DNA from: Nocardioides gansuensis
Lineage (GTDB): Bacteria; Actinomycetota; Actinomycetes; Propionibacteriales; Nocardioidaceae
Direction: 5' to 3'
Assembly (NCBI RefSeq): GCF_003076135.1
Contig: NZ_QDGZ01000001.1
Coordinates: forward strand, 310,001 to 374,000
DNA: 64,000 nt
In this document: positions 9,301 through 17,508 of the stretch, piece after piece
How the letters are laid out: each line of letters starts with the position of its first letter
Numbering within the stretch: position 1 is the first letter of the stretch
Translations under genes and position numbers: made by a program
The notes under the pieces: generated by a model
The model's input: only the letters and a program-made list of their open reading frames with translations
Told to the model about the DNA's origin: nothing
The model's database searches: none

Positions 9301-9628
9301 AGGGGTACCAGTGGCCGATGATCGGCCATGCGAAGTCCGGCTTGAAGAGCTGGAAGTACGCCGCTGCCACGGCTGTGCTGAGGAACAGGAACGCGGCGAA
9401 CACGAACCAGTGCATGACGCCGACGACAGTCCACTGGAGCATCCGCGTGTGGAGCAGCGTCTCCTTGAACATGGTCGCCGTGCGGGCTGCCGGGTTGTCG
9501 CTGCGGTGGGCGGGCTGACCCGCCCGGACGACCTTCAGCATGCTTTGGACGGCCGGCACCAGCATGGCGACGGCCGCGACGGTGAGCGCCAGGCTGACCG
9601 CGATGGCGAAGATCTGGAAGATCTGCAT
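6332..9628 (-). CDS. Membrane-bound (Fe-S) oxidoreductase, heterodisulfide-reductase-like, with SLFD-repeat tail
   Basis: A 1098-residue fusion. Residues 1-250 carry about five membrane helices like a nitrate-reductase-gamma/HdrE cytochrome domain. Two 4Fe-4S motifs follow: CTECGRCQSQCP (304-315) and CTSCGACVQQCP (394-405). Then come CCG (HdrB-type) cysteine motifs at about 485, 557-560, 613, 649-650 and 687-690. It resembles the large Fe-S reductases conserved in actinobacteria such as Rv0338c; electron donor and acceptor are unknown. From about residue 735 the chain is Pro/Ala/Glu-rich with eight SLFD motifs, the last forming the C-terminus. ATG 9628 has GAGGAG six bases upstream; longer starts lack a binding site. 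A TAGGAT -10-like element is at 9716-9711. Confidence 0.88.
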   Translation of the reverse strand: MQIFQIFAIAVSLALTVAAVAMLVPAVQSMLKVVRAGQPAHRSDNPAARTATMFKETLLHTRMLQWTVVGVMHWFVFAAFLFLSTAVAAAYFQLFKPDFAWPIIGHWYPYEWFSELIGALSTVGIVYLIIYRQKHHPRTEGRNSRFFGSTQWQAYFVEYLALLEGSAILFVRGAEWKLDEHAGRAHYPIASWIGDALYPDTAGSLENIIYAIAVFKIALAMVWLMVVARNLTMGIAWHRFTAWFNIWFKRESSGRTALGAIKPLTSGGKAITLDDIDDLDEDATLGAGTLEDFSWKGILDFTTCTECGRCQSQCPAWNTEKPLSPKLLVMGLREHAYAKAAGDPAHTDRVLVGSGAKGETHGAGGDVTDWFYNPPSGSAQGADFVIDEDVLWSCTSCGACVQQCPVDIEHVDHIMDMRRYQVLVESNFPAELNQLFKGLENKGNPWNMSSTARMDWAKGLDFEVPVVGEDLESLESVDWLFWVGCAGAYEDRAKKTTRAVAELLDIAGVSFGVLGNGETCTGDPARRAGNEFVFQGLASANVETFKEYKVKKVVSTCAHCFNTLKNEYKDFGIELEVVHHTQLLNRLVREGKLTPVQDGAGAAKRSITYHDPCYLGRHNQVYSPPRELLQVLPGAEYVEMERNSERSFCCGAGGARMWMEENLGERINLNRTREAVGTGADQIAVGCPFCRVMLADGLTAEQANGNAREEVEVLDVAQMLLASVRGESATKVPAGTTAGAAAGAATAGAAAATDVATKAEPSPGDVTVTEDTITSTADAGPAAKASGGSSLFDTPAPEPAKPAAPAEPASGGSLFDTPAPEPATPAAPAEPASTGGSLFDLAPAEPAPAAPAAPAETKPEPAAPTTPASGTTDLGAGGSLFDLTPAETKPESAAPTTPASGTTDLGAGGSLFDLAAPEPTPAPAAPAPTPAAQPASGEQATVSASETVAEAPAAPAASAPATSIPEGGSLFDLAAPEPTPAPAAPAPAPAAEPASGEQATEPSDVTVDHAPPSPAASAPASSIPEDGSLFDIVAPEPAAPSTPAPEPVAEEPADEEEPVAEAEAPLAEEDQPKPVSSDAAHKPRTDADINSGGSLFDL

Positions 9629-9818
9629 GGACTGCTCCTCGTTCAGGGCCCAACGCAGGGAGCCTATTGGCGGGTGCGCGGCCCTGGGCAGGGGATCGGG
9701 GGTGAGATGGATCCTACTTGCAGGTAACTTCCGTTCACGAACCGATGTGGTGGTCGGCCCTACACCACCCCGGCGGATTGTGGCGCGGGTCACCATTGGG
9801 GGACGTCCGGGGCGTTCC

Positions 9819-9831
9819 TAGGGTCATGGGT
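9819..9831 (+). promoter_or_regulatory. -10 element placing livG on a leaderless mRNA
   Basis: TAGGGT (9819-9824) fits the actinobacterial TAnnnT -10 and is followed by seven bases and then GTG at 9832. A transcript starting there would have no leader. This favours GTG 9832 over the ATG at 9826, which would lie upstream of the transcription start. Confidence 0.45.
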
Positions 9832-10585
9832 GTGTCCACCCCACAGCTTGCTCTCCAGACGCGGGGCCTCTGCAAGGAGTTCCGGGGGTTTCGCGCCGTC
9901 AGCTCGGTCGACCTGGACGTGCACGAGGGCAGCATCCACGCCCTGGTGGGCCCGAACGGCGCCGGCAAGACGACGCTCTTCAACCTGCTGTCGGGCTTCC
10001 TGTCCGTCTCCGAGGGCTCCATCGAGCTGTTCGGCAGGGACATCACCGGCCTCGCCCCCGAGCGGATCGCCCATCTCGGCGTGGCCCGCAGCTTCCAGAT
10101 CACCAGCCTCTTCGAGCACCTCACCCCCCTCGAGCACGTCGAGCTCGCGCTGCAGGGCATGACCCGCGACGGCTACCGGTTCTGGCGCTCGGACAGGTCG
10201 CTGCGCAGGTTCCGCGCCCGGGCCGACGAGCTGATCGAGGAGGTCGGCCTGGCCGCGCTGGCCGACCGGCCGGCAGGCGTGCTCGCCTACGGCCAGAAGC
10301 GGGCGCTCGAGATGGCCCTGGTCGCCGCGCTGAACCCGAAGGTGCTGCTCCTCGACGAGCCGACGGCCGGCATGGGCGTCGAGGACGTCGACCGGACCAT
10401 CGAGCTGGTGCGCCGCATCTCGCAGGGGCGCACGGTCGTCTTCGTCGACCACAACATGCACGTGGTGGGCAGCCTGGCCGACCGCGTCACCGTGCTCCAG
10501 TCCGGGGCCGTCCTGGCCGAGGGCACCTACGACGAGGTCCGGCGCGACGAACGCGTCGTCACGGCGTACCTCGGGGAGGCCGACC

Positions 10586-10593
<8 letters not shown>
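9832..10593 (+). CDS. livG: Branched-chain amino acid-type ABC transporter ATP-binding protein LivG
   Basis: A 253-residue ATPase with Walker A GPNGAGKTT, the LivG-type inserted region ITSLFEHLTPLEHVELALQ, signature-like AYGQKRALEMALVA and Walker B VLLLDEPTAGMG. The switch histidine is in FVDHNMHVVGSLAD. The signature is AYGQK rather than LSGGQ, which is normal for LivG. The ATG at 9826 gives two more residues and is the alternative start. The end overlaps the LivF start by eight bases. It begins a five-gene import operon: two ATPases, lipoprotein, two permeases. Substrates of this family include branched-chain amino acids, amides and urea; none can be assigned here. Confidence 0.92.
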
Positions 10594-11308
<715 letters not shown>

Positions 11309-11363
11309 CCTCCCCGCCCGACGCCTCCCCCGCCCGACGCACAGTCACGAGAGAGAAGGAACC

Positions 11364-12608
11364 ATGAAGAGGAAAGCAGCCGTGAGCGCCGCCGTCCTGT
11401 CTGCCGGAGCGCTGCTCCTGTCCGCCTGCGGCCAGGGTGGTCCCGGCTCCGACGGCGGTGCCATCTCCGACGACAAGCTCGTGCTGGCAGTGCTCAACGA
11501 CCAGTCGGGGGTCTACAAGGACCTGTCCGGCCCCAACAGCGTGAAGGCCGTCGAGATGGCCATCGCCGACTTCGAGGAGAAGCACGGCGACGACGCGGTG
11601 ACCTCCGAGATCGAGGTCGTCTCCGCCGACCACCAGAACGAACCCGACGTCGCCAACACCAAGGCGCAGGAGCTCTACGACCGCGAGCTGGCCGACGTGA
11701 TCCTCGACGTCCCGACCTCGTCGGCCGCCCTGGCCGTCGCCAACCAGGCCAAGACCAAGCAGAAGCTCTTCATCAACGTGGGCGCGGCCACCACCGAGCT
11801 CACCGGCGAGCAGTGCAACAAGTACACGTTCCACTGGGCCTACGACACCTACATGCTCGCCAACGGCACCGGCGCCGCGGTGACCAAGGAGGGCGGCAAG
11901 AACTGGCAGATCATCTACCCCGACTACGCCTTCGGCCAGGACATGGAGAACTCGTTCACCGCCGCGGTCGAGGCCGCCGGCGGCACCGTCGGCGGGACCA
12001 TCCCGACGCCGTTCCCCAACGACAACTTCGCCACCTTCCTCACCAAGGCCGCCGCCAAGAACCCCGACGTCATCGGCACCATGCAGGCGGGCGGCGACCT
12101 CGTGAACCTGGTGAAGCAGTTCAACGAGGCCGGGCTCGCCGACAAGGGCATCGAGCTCGCCGTGGGCCTGATGTTCATCACCGACATCCACTCGCTCGGG
12201 GTCGAGCAGTTCGCCGGCACCAGCTTCACCGACGCCTGGTACTGGAACATGGACGAGGAGTCCCGCGCCTGGGCCGACCGGTTCCTCGAGGAGACCGGCA
12301 CCCGCCCGTCCTTCGCCCACGCAGCCAACTACTCGGCCGCCACGCAGTACCTCGAGGCCGTGCAGCGCGCCGGGACCGACGACGCGGACGCCGTGGTCGG
12401 GGAGCTCGAGGGCCTGGAGGTCGACGACGTGTTCCTCCGCAACGGCGAGATCCGCGCCGAGGACCACCGCGTCATCCACGACGCCTACCTCGCCCGGGTC
12501 AAGTCCCCCGAGGACGTCACCGAGGACTGGGACTACGAGGAGATCGTCACCACCATCCCGGCCGAAGAGGCCTTCCGCCCCGTGGAGGAGTCCGGCTGCT
12601 CGATGTGA
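11364..12608 (+). CDS. Liv-type ABC transporter substrate-binding lipoprotein
   Basis: A 414-residue periplasmic-binding-protein type 1 family member with a lipoprotein signal: MKRKAA, hydrophobic core, then lipobox LLLSACG with Cys about residue 21. Mature protein motifs include AVLNDQSGVYKDLSGPNSVK and the ligand-hinge region DVPTSSAALAVANQAKTKQK, resembling amide/urea/aromatic binding members rather than strict LivJ. An AGAAGGA ribosome site precedes the ATG. It sits between the ATPase and permease genes, and a strong hairpin follows it, probably allowing more binding protein than permease. Ligand unknown; the neighbouring PucR and hydroxybutyrate dehydrogenase hint at an organic acid or amide but do not prove it. 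Confidence 0.9.
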   Translation: MKRKAAVSAAVLSAGALLLSACGQGGPGSDGGAISDDKLVLAVLNDQSGVYKDLSGPNSVKAVEMAIADFEEKHGDDAVTSEIEVVSADHQNEPDVANTKAQELYDRELADVILDVPTSSAALAVANQAKTKQKLFINVGAATTELTGEQCNKYTFHWAYDTYMLANGTGAAVTKEGGKNWQIIYPDYAFGQDMENSFTAAVEAAGGTVGGTIPTPFPNDNFATFLTKAAAKNPDVIGTMQAGGDLVNLVKQFNEAGLADKGIELAVGLMFITDIHSLGVEQFAGTSFTDAWYWNMDEESRAWADRFLEETGTRPSFAHAANYSAATQYLEAVQRAGTDDADAVVGELEGLEVDDVFLRNGEIRAEDHRVIHDAYLARVKSPEDVTEDWDYEEIVTTIPAEEAFRPVEESGCSM

Positions 12609-12613
12609 CCTCG

Positions 12614-12653
12614 CCGAGGGGTGCGCCGGCCACAGGCCCGGTGCGCCCCTCGG
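12614..12653 (+). terminator. Intercistronic hairpin after the binding-protein gene
   Basis: CCGAGGGG (12614-12621) pairs with CCCCTCGG (12646-12653), with further pairing including G-U pairs toward the loop, giving about 16 bp. It begins five bases after the stop of the lipoprotein gene. Such structures commonly stop part of the transcription or protect the upstream mRNA, so binding protein exceeds permease. Confidence 0.6.
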
Positions 12654-12673
12654 AGCGGGACCTCGTCCAGAGC

Positions 12674-12679
12674 GAAGGG
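12674..12679 (+). promoter_or_regulatory. Ribosome-binding site that decides the livH start
   Basis: GAAGGG is directly against the first ATG (12680) but six bases from the second ATG (12686). The second spacing is the workable one, so translation most likely starts at 12686. Confidence 0.5.
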
Positions 12680-12685
12680 ATGGCG

Positions 12686-13558
12686 ATGAACGAACTGCTG
12701 CAGTACACGATCCAGGGCCTGGCCGCGGGCAGCTTCTACGCGCTGGCCGCCCTCGGCCTCGCGGTCATCTTCGGCGTCCTCGGCGTCGTCAACTTCGCCC
12801 ACGGCGCCTGCTACATGCTCGGCGCCGTCGTCGCGGCGGTGCTCCAGGACACCCTGGGCCTCGGCTTCTGGCCGGCCCTGCTCGTCGTGCCCGTCCTGCT
12901 GTTCCTCTTCGGAGTCGTCATCGAGCGGCTGCTGGTGCGGTGGCTCGTGGGCCTCGACCCGCTCTACAACTTCCTGCTCACCTTCGGCCTGACCCTGCTG
13001 CTGGTCGACCTAGTCAAGCGGCAGTACGGCGTCTCCGGGCTGCCCTACGAGCGGCCGGAGGTCCTCACCGGGCAGATCGAGGTCGGCGGTGTCGGGCTGC
13101 CGATCTACCAGCTCTTCGTGTTCGGCTTCTCGCTGCTCATCTGTGCGCTGGTCTGGCTGCTCATGACCCGGACACGCGTGGGCATGATCGTGCGGGCTGC
13201 CACCGAGCGCTCCGACCTCGCCCGCGCGCTCGGGATCAACGTCGGCCGCTGGGTCACGCCCGTCTTCGGCTTCGGCATCGCGCTGGCCGGCATCGCGGGC
13301 GTGCTCGCGGCGCCGTTCCGCGCCATCACCGCCGACATGGGCAGCAACTTCATCATCATCCTGTTCGCCGTCGTGGTCATCGGCGGGCTCGGCTCGATCG
13401 TCGGAGCCGTCGTGGCCGGGTTCCTCGTCGGGCTGGTGGAGGCGTTCGGCCAGGCCTACGCCCCGACGTACGCGCAGATCATGATCTTCGTCCTGATGGC
13501 CGTCGTGGTGCTCGTGCGCCCCGCCGGCCTCTTCGGCCGCGAGGAGGCCGCCCGATGA
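12686..13558 (+). CDS. livH: Branched-chain amino acid-type ABC transporter permease LivH
   Basis: A 290-residue inner-membrane permease with about eight hydrophobic helices. The LivH opening (QYTIQGLAAGSFYALAALGL, then GVLGVVNFAHGACYMLG) is at residues 8-50, and the GLGSIVGAVVAGFLVGLVEA coupling region is near the C-terminus. An ATG two codons upstream (12680) is possible but poorly spaced from the ribosome site. The stop overlaps the ATG of livM (ATGA). Confidence 0.93.
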   Translation: MNELLQYTIQGLAAGSFYALAALGLAVIFGVLGVVNFAHGACYMLGAVVAAVLQDTLGLGFWPALLVVPVLLFLFGVVIERLLVRWLVGLDPLYNFLLTFGLTLLLVDLVKRQYGVSGLPYERPEVLTGQIEVGGVGLPIYQLFVFGFSLLICALVWLLMTRTRVGMIVRAATERSDLARALGINVGRWVTPVFGFGIALAGIAGVLAAPFRAITADMGSNFIIILFAVVVIGGLGSIVGAVVAGFLVGLVEAFGQAYAPTYAQIMIFVLMAVVVLVRPAGLFGREEAAR

Positions 13559-14586
13559 GCAACGACGTGACGAGCGGTGCCACCGCGCACCTGGACCTGC
13601 CGACCGACGACGTGCACGTGTCGGCGACCACGCCCCGGCGGTCCGGGCTGCGGTGGCTGCTGCTGGCGGCCGGCCTGGTAGTCGCGCTGGCGCTGCCGTG
13701 GTTCATCTACCCGCCGATCGCCATGGACATCGCCTGCTGGGCGCTGTTCGCGATCTCCCTCGACATCCTGCTCGGCTACTGCGGGCTGCTGTCCTTCGGG
13801 CACGCGGCGTTCTGGGGCGGCTCCGCCTACTGCACCGGGCTGGTGGCCGTCCACTACGGCGTCCCGTTCCCCGTCGCGGTCCTGGCGGGCATGCTCTTCG
13901 CGATGCTCATCGCCGTGCCCATCGGCTACCTCTCGGTGCGCGCGACGGGCATCTACTTCGCGATGGTCACCCTGGCGTTCGCGCAGATGATCTACTTCAT
14001 CGCCAACCAGTGGCGCGACGTCACCGGCGGCGAGAACGGGCTGCAGGCGGTGCCGAAGTCGTTCTTCGGGATCGAGCTGGTCGAGACCGAGTCGTTCTAC
14101 TTCTACTACGCCGCGCTGCCGATGATCCTGCTGGGCATGTGGGCGGCCTGGCGGATCGTGCACTCGCCGTTCGGCCGGGTGCTCGTCGCGATCCGCGACA
14201 ACGCACCCCGCGCCCGCGCGCTGGGCTACGACGTCGAGACGTACAAGGTGGTCGCCTTCGTCCTCTCCGCCGGCCTCGCCGGTCTCGCCGGTGGGCTCTT
14301 CGCGATCAGCCACGGCTTCGTCTCCCTGCAGGAGGTCAACTGGACGACCTCGGGCAAGGTCGTGCTGATGGCCGTGCTCGGCGGGATCGGCACCCTGTGG
14401 GGCGGCGTGGTCGGAGCCGGCTTCATCGTGGTCCTCGAGGACTACATGGCGTCGTCCGGCTTCGAGGGGATCGGCATCGTGACCGGGTCGGTCTTCGTGG
14501 TCGTGGTGCTGCTGTTCCGCCGGGGGATCTGGGGCACCCTCGCCCACCACCTCGGCCGCCGGCGACAGGCTGGCACGCGCGACTGA
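13555..14586 (+). CDS. livM: Branched-chain amino acid-type ABC transporter permease LivM
   Basis: A 343-residue permease and partner of LivH. A soluble N-terminus of about 35 residues precedes about nine helices. LivM motifs are clear: LLGYCGLLSFGHAAFWGGSA near residue 70 and GVRATG-like LSVRATGIYFAMVTLAFAQM near 125, followed by RDVTGGENGL and, near the C-terminus, AVLGGIGTLWGGVVGAGF. The ATG overlaps the livH stop. It is the last gene of the transporter operon and faces the PucR regulator gene, whose end lies 18 bases away. Confidence 0.93.
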   Translation: MSNDVTSGATAHLDLPTDDVHVSATTPRRSGLRWLLLAAGLVVALALPWFIYPPIAMDIACWALFAISLDILLGYCGLLSFGHAAFWGGSAYCTGLVAVHYGVPFPVAVLAGMLFAMLIAVPIGYLSVRATGIYFAMVTLAFAQMIYFIANQWRDVTGGENGLQAVPKSFFGIELVETESFYFYYAALPMILLGMWAAWRIVHSPFGRVLVAIRDNAPRARALGYDVETYKVVAFVLSAGLAGLAGGLFAISHGFVSLQEVNWTTSGKVVLMAVLGGIGTLWGGVVGAGFIVVLEDYMASSGFEGIGIVTGSVFVVVVLLFRRGIWGTLAHHLGRRRQAGTRD

Positions 14587-14603
14587 GGCGCCAGCGCGGG
14601 GGC

Positions 14604-16565
14604 TCAGGGCCGTACGACGAGCCGGTGCAGGCGCAGCGCCAGCTGCACCTCCAGCTGGCGCTCGGGCTCCTGCCACCCGTCGCCGAGCAGCATCCGGACC
14701 CGGTCGAGCCGCTGGGTCACCGTGTTGACGTGGACGTGCAGGTCGGTGCGGGTGCGCACCAGGTTGGCGCCGTTTCGGAAGTAGGCGTCGAGGGTCTCCA
14801 CCAGGGCGGTGCCGCGCTCCTCGTCGTACGCCAGGACCGGACCGAGGACGGCCTCGACGAAGCCGGCGACGTCGGGCCGGTCTCCGACCAGCAGCCCGAC
14901 GAAGCCCAGCTCGTGGGCGCGGACGCGCTCGCCGGCGCGTCCCAGGGCGACGAGCGCGTCGAGGACACGACGGGCCTCGTCGTGAGCGGCTGCGACGTCC
15001 TGCGGTCCGGAGACCGGACCGGAGACGCCGGCGGTCAGGGGCTCGGCCGCGACGACCTGGACGGCCTGGGCGACCAGCTCGCCGACGGCGTCGGAGTCGG
15101 AGCCCGGCAGCAGGAGCACCAGCCGGCCGCGGTGCAGCACGGAGAACCCGCCGTTGCGGGAGGCGAGGTGCTCGGTGGCCTGCGCGAGGCGGGACCGGTC
15201 GCCGGAGACCTCGGCGACCACGACGACGTGGTCGCGGTCGAGGTCCGCGCCCAGCACCCGCGCCCGGTCGCGGAGGTCGGCGGGGTTGCGGTCGGCGGAG
15301 GTGAGGAGGTCCTGCAGCAGCTCGCCGCGCACCCGCCCCTCCGCCTCGGCGACGTTGCGGCGGAAGAGCAGCAGCAGGGCGGTCACCATGGCGGCCCGCT
15401 CGAGGATCCGGCGGTCCGCCTCGTCGAGCGGAGCTGCCCGGCGCAGGCCCAGGGAGCCGAGCAGCTCGGTGCCCGCCAGCACCGGCGCGGCCGCCACGCC
15501 AGAGCCGTCGACGGTGCGGCTGGAGGCCACCGCCTCGACGAAGACGGCCAAGTCGTCGTCGGGCAGGGCCTTCCCGTGGGCGGTGGTGGTGAGCACGGCA
15601 GCGGCCGGGTCGAGCAGGGTCACCTCGCCCCCCAGCACCTCCGCCACCACGGCCGCGACGTCGTCGACGCCGCCGCCCCGGACGAGCAGGGCGGTGAGCC
15701 GGTCGTGCGCGGCGGCCGCCCGCTCGACGCTTCCGCTGTGGACGCGCAGCTGCTCGCTGGTCACCTTCAGCTCCGCGAGCGCCGCCTGGGTCTCGGCCAG
15801 GAGCCGGGCGTTGTCGATCGCGATCGCGGCGTGCGCGGCGAGCGAGACGAGCAGCGCGGTGTCGGCGCGCGTGAACGGGCGCACGCACCGGTTGGCGGCG
15901 TAGAGCACGCCGATCACCCGCTTCCCGAGCGTGAGCGGGACGCCGAGGATCGACACCAGCCCCTCGTCGGCGACGGCCGAGTCGATGCCCTGGGTGTGCC
16001 GGAAGCGCTCGTCCTCGAAGTAGGACGCGGTGGCGTAGGGCGTCGCGGTCTGCGCGACGAGCCCCCCGAGACCGGCGCCCATCGGGAGGCGCACCTGCCG
16101 GAACTCCGCCGACGTGCTGCCGTCGGTGATCCGCATGTAGGTGTCGCCGCGCTCGTCGTCGTTGAGGGAGAGGTAGGCGATGTCGCTCTGCAGCAGGGCG
16201 CGGGCGCGCCGCACGATGGCGGCGAGCACCTCGTCGAGGTCGGTGAGCGCCGCGAGGTCGCTGGCGGTCTCGTAGAGCGCGGTGAGCTCTGCCTCGCGGC
16301 GGCGCCGGGACTCCAGCACGCCCCGCACCTGCAGCGCCATCGCCTTGGCGTGCTCGAGGGCCGCCAGCGTCTCCTTGTCGGCGCCGGCCACCCGCGCCGC
16401 CAGCAGCGGCGCCTCGAACTCCACCGGCGACGCGTCGCGCGCCAGCAGCTCGAGGAATTCCGCTCCGGTCACGTCGAGCATTGTGTCCGACGGCACGCCC
16501 GTCGGCTGCGGGAGGCGGGCCCGGGCGCCGTCCCGCGTCGCCGGCAGCGGTCCCGTCCCGGACAT
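14604..16565 (-). CDS. PucR-family transcriptional regulator with GAF domain
   Basis: A 653-residue regulator. After a helical N-terminus, a GAF-like sensor domain covers about residues 110-260 (AIVRRARALLQSDIAYLSL to GVLYAANR and AAHAAIAIDNARLLAE). A middle domain follows, and the C-terminus carries the PucR helix-turn-helix (YFRNGANLVRTRTDLHVHVN, then TVTQRLDRVRMLLG). The ATG at 16565 shares one base with the stop of the upstream dehydrogenase gene, so both lie on one transcript. PucR proteins typically activate catabolic genes in response to a metabolite; the adjacent transporter and dehydrogenase are the likely targets. Longer frames upstream overlap the dehydrogenase gene and are not used. 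Confidence 0.85.
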   Translation of the reverse strand: MSGTGPLPATRDGARARLPQPTGVPSDTMLDVTGAEFLELLARDASPVEFEAPLLAARVAGADKETLAALEHAKAMALQVRGVLESRRRREAELTALYETASDLAALTDLDEVLAAIVRRARALLQSDIAYLSLNDDERGDTYMRITDGSTSAEFRQVRLPMGAGLGGLVAQTATPYATASYFEDERFRHTQGIDSAVADEGLVSILGVPLTLGKRVIGVLYAANRCVRPFTRADTALLVSLAAHAAIAIDNARLLAETQAALAELKVTSEQLRVHSGSVERAAAAHDRLTALLVRGGGVDDVAAVVAEVLGGEVTLLDPAAAVLTTTAHGKALPDDDLAVFVEAVASSRTVDGSGVAAAPVLAGTELLGSLGLRRAAPLDEADRRILERAAMVTALLLLFRRNVAEAEGRVRGELLQDLLTSADRNPADLRDRARVLGADLDRDHVVVVAEVSGDRSRLAQATEHLASRNGGFSVLHRGRLVLLLPGSDSDAVGELVAQAVQVVAAEPLTAGVSGPVSGPQDVAAAHDEARRVLDALVALGRAGERVRAHELGFVGLLVGDRPDVAGFVEAVLGPVLAYDEERGTALVETLDAYFRNGANLVRTRTDLHVHVNTVTQRLDRVRMLLGDGWQEPERQLEVQLALRLHRLVVRP

Positions 16566-17371
16566 CAGCGGGCCGACCAGCCGCCGTCCAGCACCAGGTT
16601 CGCGCCGGTCATGTACGACGCCTCCGGGCTGCACAGGTAGGACACCGCGGCCGCGACCTCGTCCGGCTCGATGAGCCGCTTGATCGCCGAGTTCTTCAGC
16701 AGCACCTCGCCGACCACCCTCTCCTCGGAGAGGTCGTGGACGCGTGCCTGGTCGGTGATCTGCTTCTCCACGAGCGGGGTGCGGACGTAGCCGGGGTTCA
16801 CGCAGTTGCTGGTGACGCCGTGCTCGGCCCCCTCGAGGGCGACCACCTTGGAGAGGCCCTCGAGACCGTGCTTGGCGGCGACGTACGCCGACTTGAACGG
16901 GCTGGCCCGGAGCCCGTGGGCGCTCGAGACGTGGACCACCCGCCCCCACCCCGCGGCGTACATGTGCGGCAGGGCCGCCCGGGTCAGCAGGAAGGGTGCC
17001 TGCAGCATCAGCCGGACGATCAGGGCGAAGCGCTCCGGCGGGAACTCGTGGACGGGGCTGACGTGCTGGACCCCCGCGTTGTTGACCAGGATGTCGACGT
17101 CGAGGCGCAGCTCTGCCAGCGCGTCGACGTCCGAGAGGTCGACCACCCACGGCTCGCCGCCGATGCGGTCGGCCACCGCGCCGGCCCGGTCGGCGTCGAT
17201 GTCCGCGACCACCACTCCGGCACCCAGGTCGGCCAGTCGGACGGCGACCGCGGCCCCGATCCCGCTGCCTGCCCCCGTGACCAGCGCCCTGCGTCCGGCC
17301 AGGTCCGGCCCGGTGAGGCGCTGTCCAGTGCCGGACGGTGCGGGGCCCGTCCCGGCAGCCGGTGTCTCCAT
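16565..17371 (-). CDS. bdhA: 3-hydroxybutyrate dehydrogenase-like short-chain dehydrogenase
   Basis: A 268-residue classical SDR: NAD-binding TGAGSGIGAAVA near residue 37, NNAG motif, catalytic Ser in HVSSAHGLRASPFKSAYVAA with YVAAKHG (Tyr-x3-Lys), and C-terminal DGGWSAR. The segment NNAGVQHVSPVHEFP and the SPFKSAYVAAKHGLEGL block match D-3-hydroxybutyrate dehydrogenases, which oxidise 3-hydroxybutyrate to acetoacetate. ATG 17371 is preferred to GTG 17377. It is the first gene of a two-gene transcript with the PucR regulator. An Asp follows strand 2 (VVADIDAD), favouring NAD over NADP. Substrate is inferred from similarity only. Confidence 0.8.
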   Translation of the reverse strand: METPAAGTGPAPSGTGQRLTGPDLAGRRALVTGAGSGIGAAVAVRLADLGAGVVVADIDADRAGAVADRIGGEPWVVDLSDVDALAELRLDVDILVNNAGVQHVSPVHEFPPERFALIVRLMLQAPFLLTRAALPHMYAAGWGRVVHVSSAHGLRASPFKSAYVAAKHGLEGLSKVVALEGAEHGVTSNCVNPGYVRTPLVEKQITDQARVHDLSEERVVGEVLLKNSAIKRLIEPDEVAAAVSYLCSPEASYMTGANLVLDGGWSAR

Positions 17372-17496
17372 GGTCACGAACCTAGATCGGGGCCTGGGGG
17401 TTGTTGATGGTGGTGACCCACACAGTTGGGCCGCCGGCGATGTGGTCGCCGACGGGTGCCGCTCCTGCCACCCCGCTGATGACTGACGCTGATGAC

Positions 17497-17508
17497 TAGG
17501 GTGCGCCC
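17497..17508 (+). promoter_or_regulatory. Leaderless -10 element before the cyclodeaminase-like gene
   Basis: TAGGGT (17497-17502) is six bases before the ATG at 17509, which has no ribosome-binding site. This matches a leaderless actinobacterial promoter. A repeated GCTGATGACT/GCTGATGACT pair lies just upstream (17475 and 17488), a possible regulator site. Confidence 0.5.

Noticed and set aside
6311..9727. 1138-codon plus-strand frame antisense to the Fe-S oxidoreductase
   Set aside because: The opposite strand has clear Fe-S motifs and a ribosome site; this frame is Arg/Gly-rich shadow sequence.
14604..17150. Single 848-residue fusion covering the PucR gene and the region opposite the dehydrogenase
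   Set aside because: The first 195 codons overlap the true dehydrogenase gene in another frame and have Arg/Gly shadow composition; the ATG at 16565 in the TGATG overlap is the natural start.
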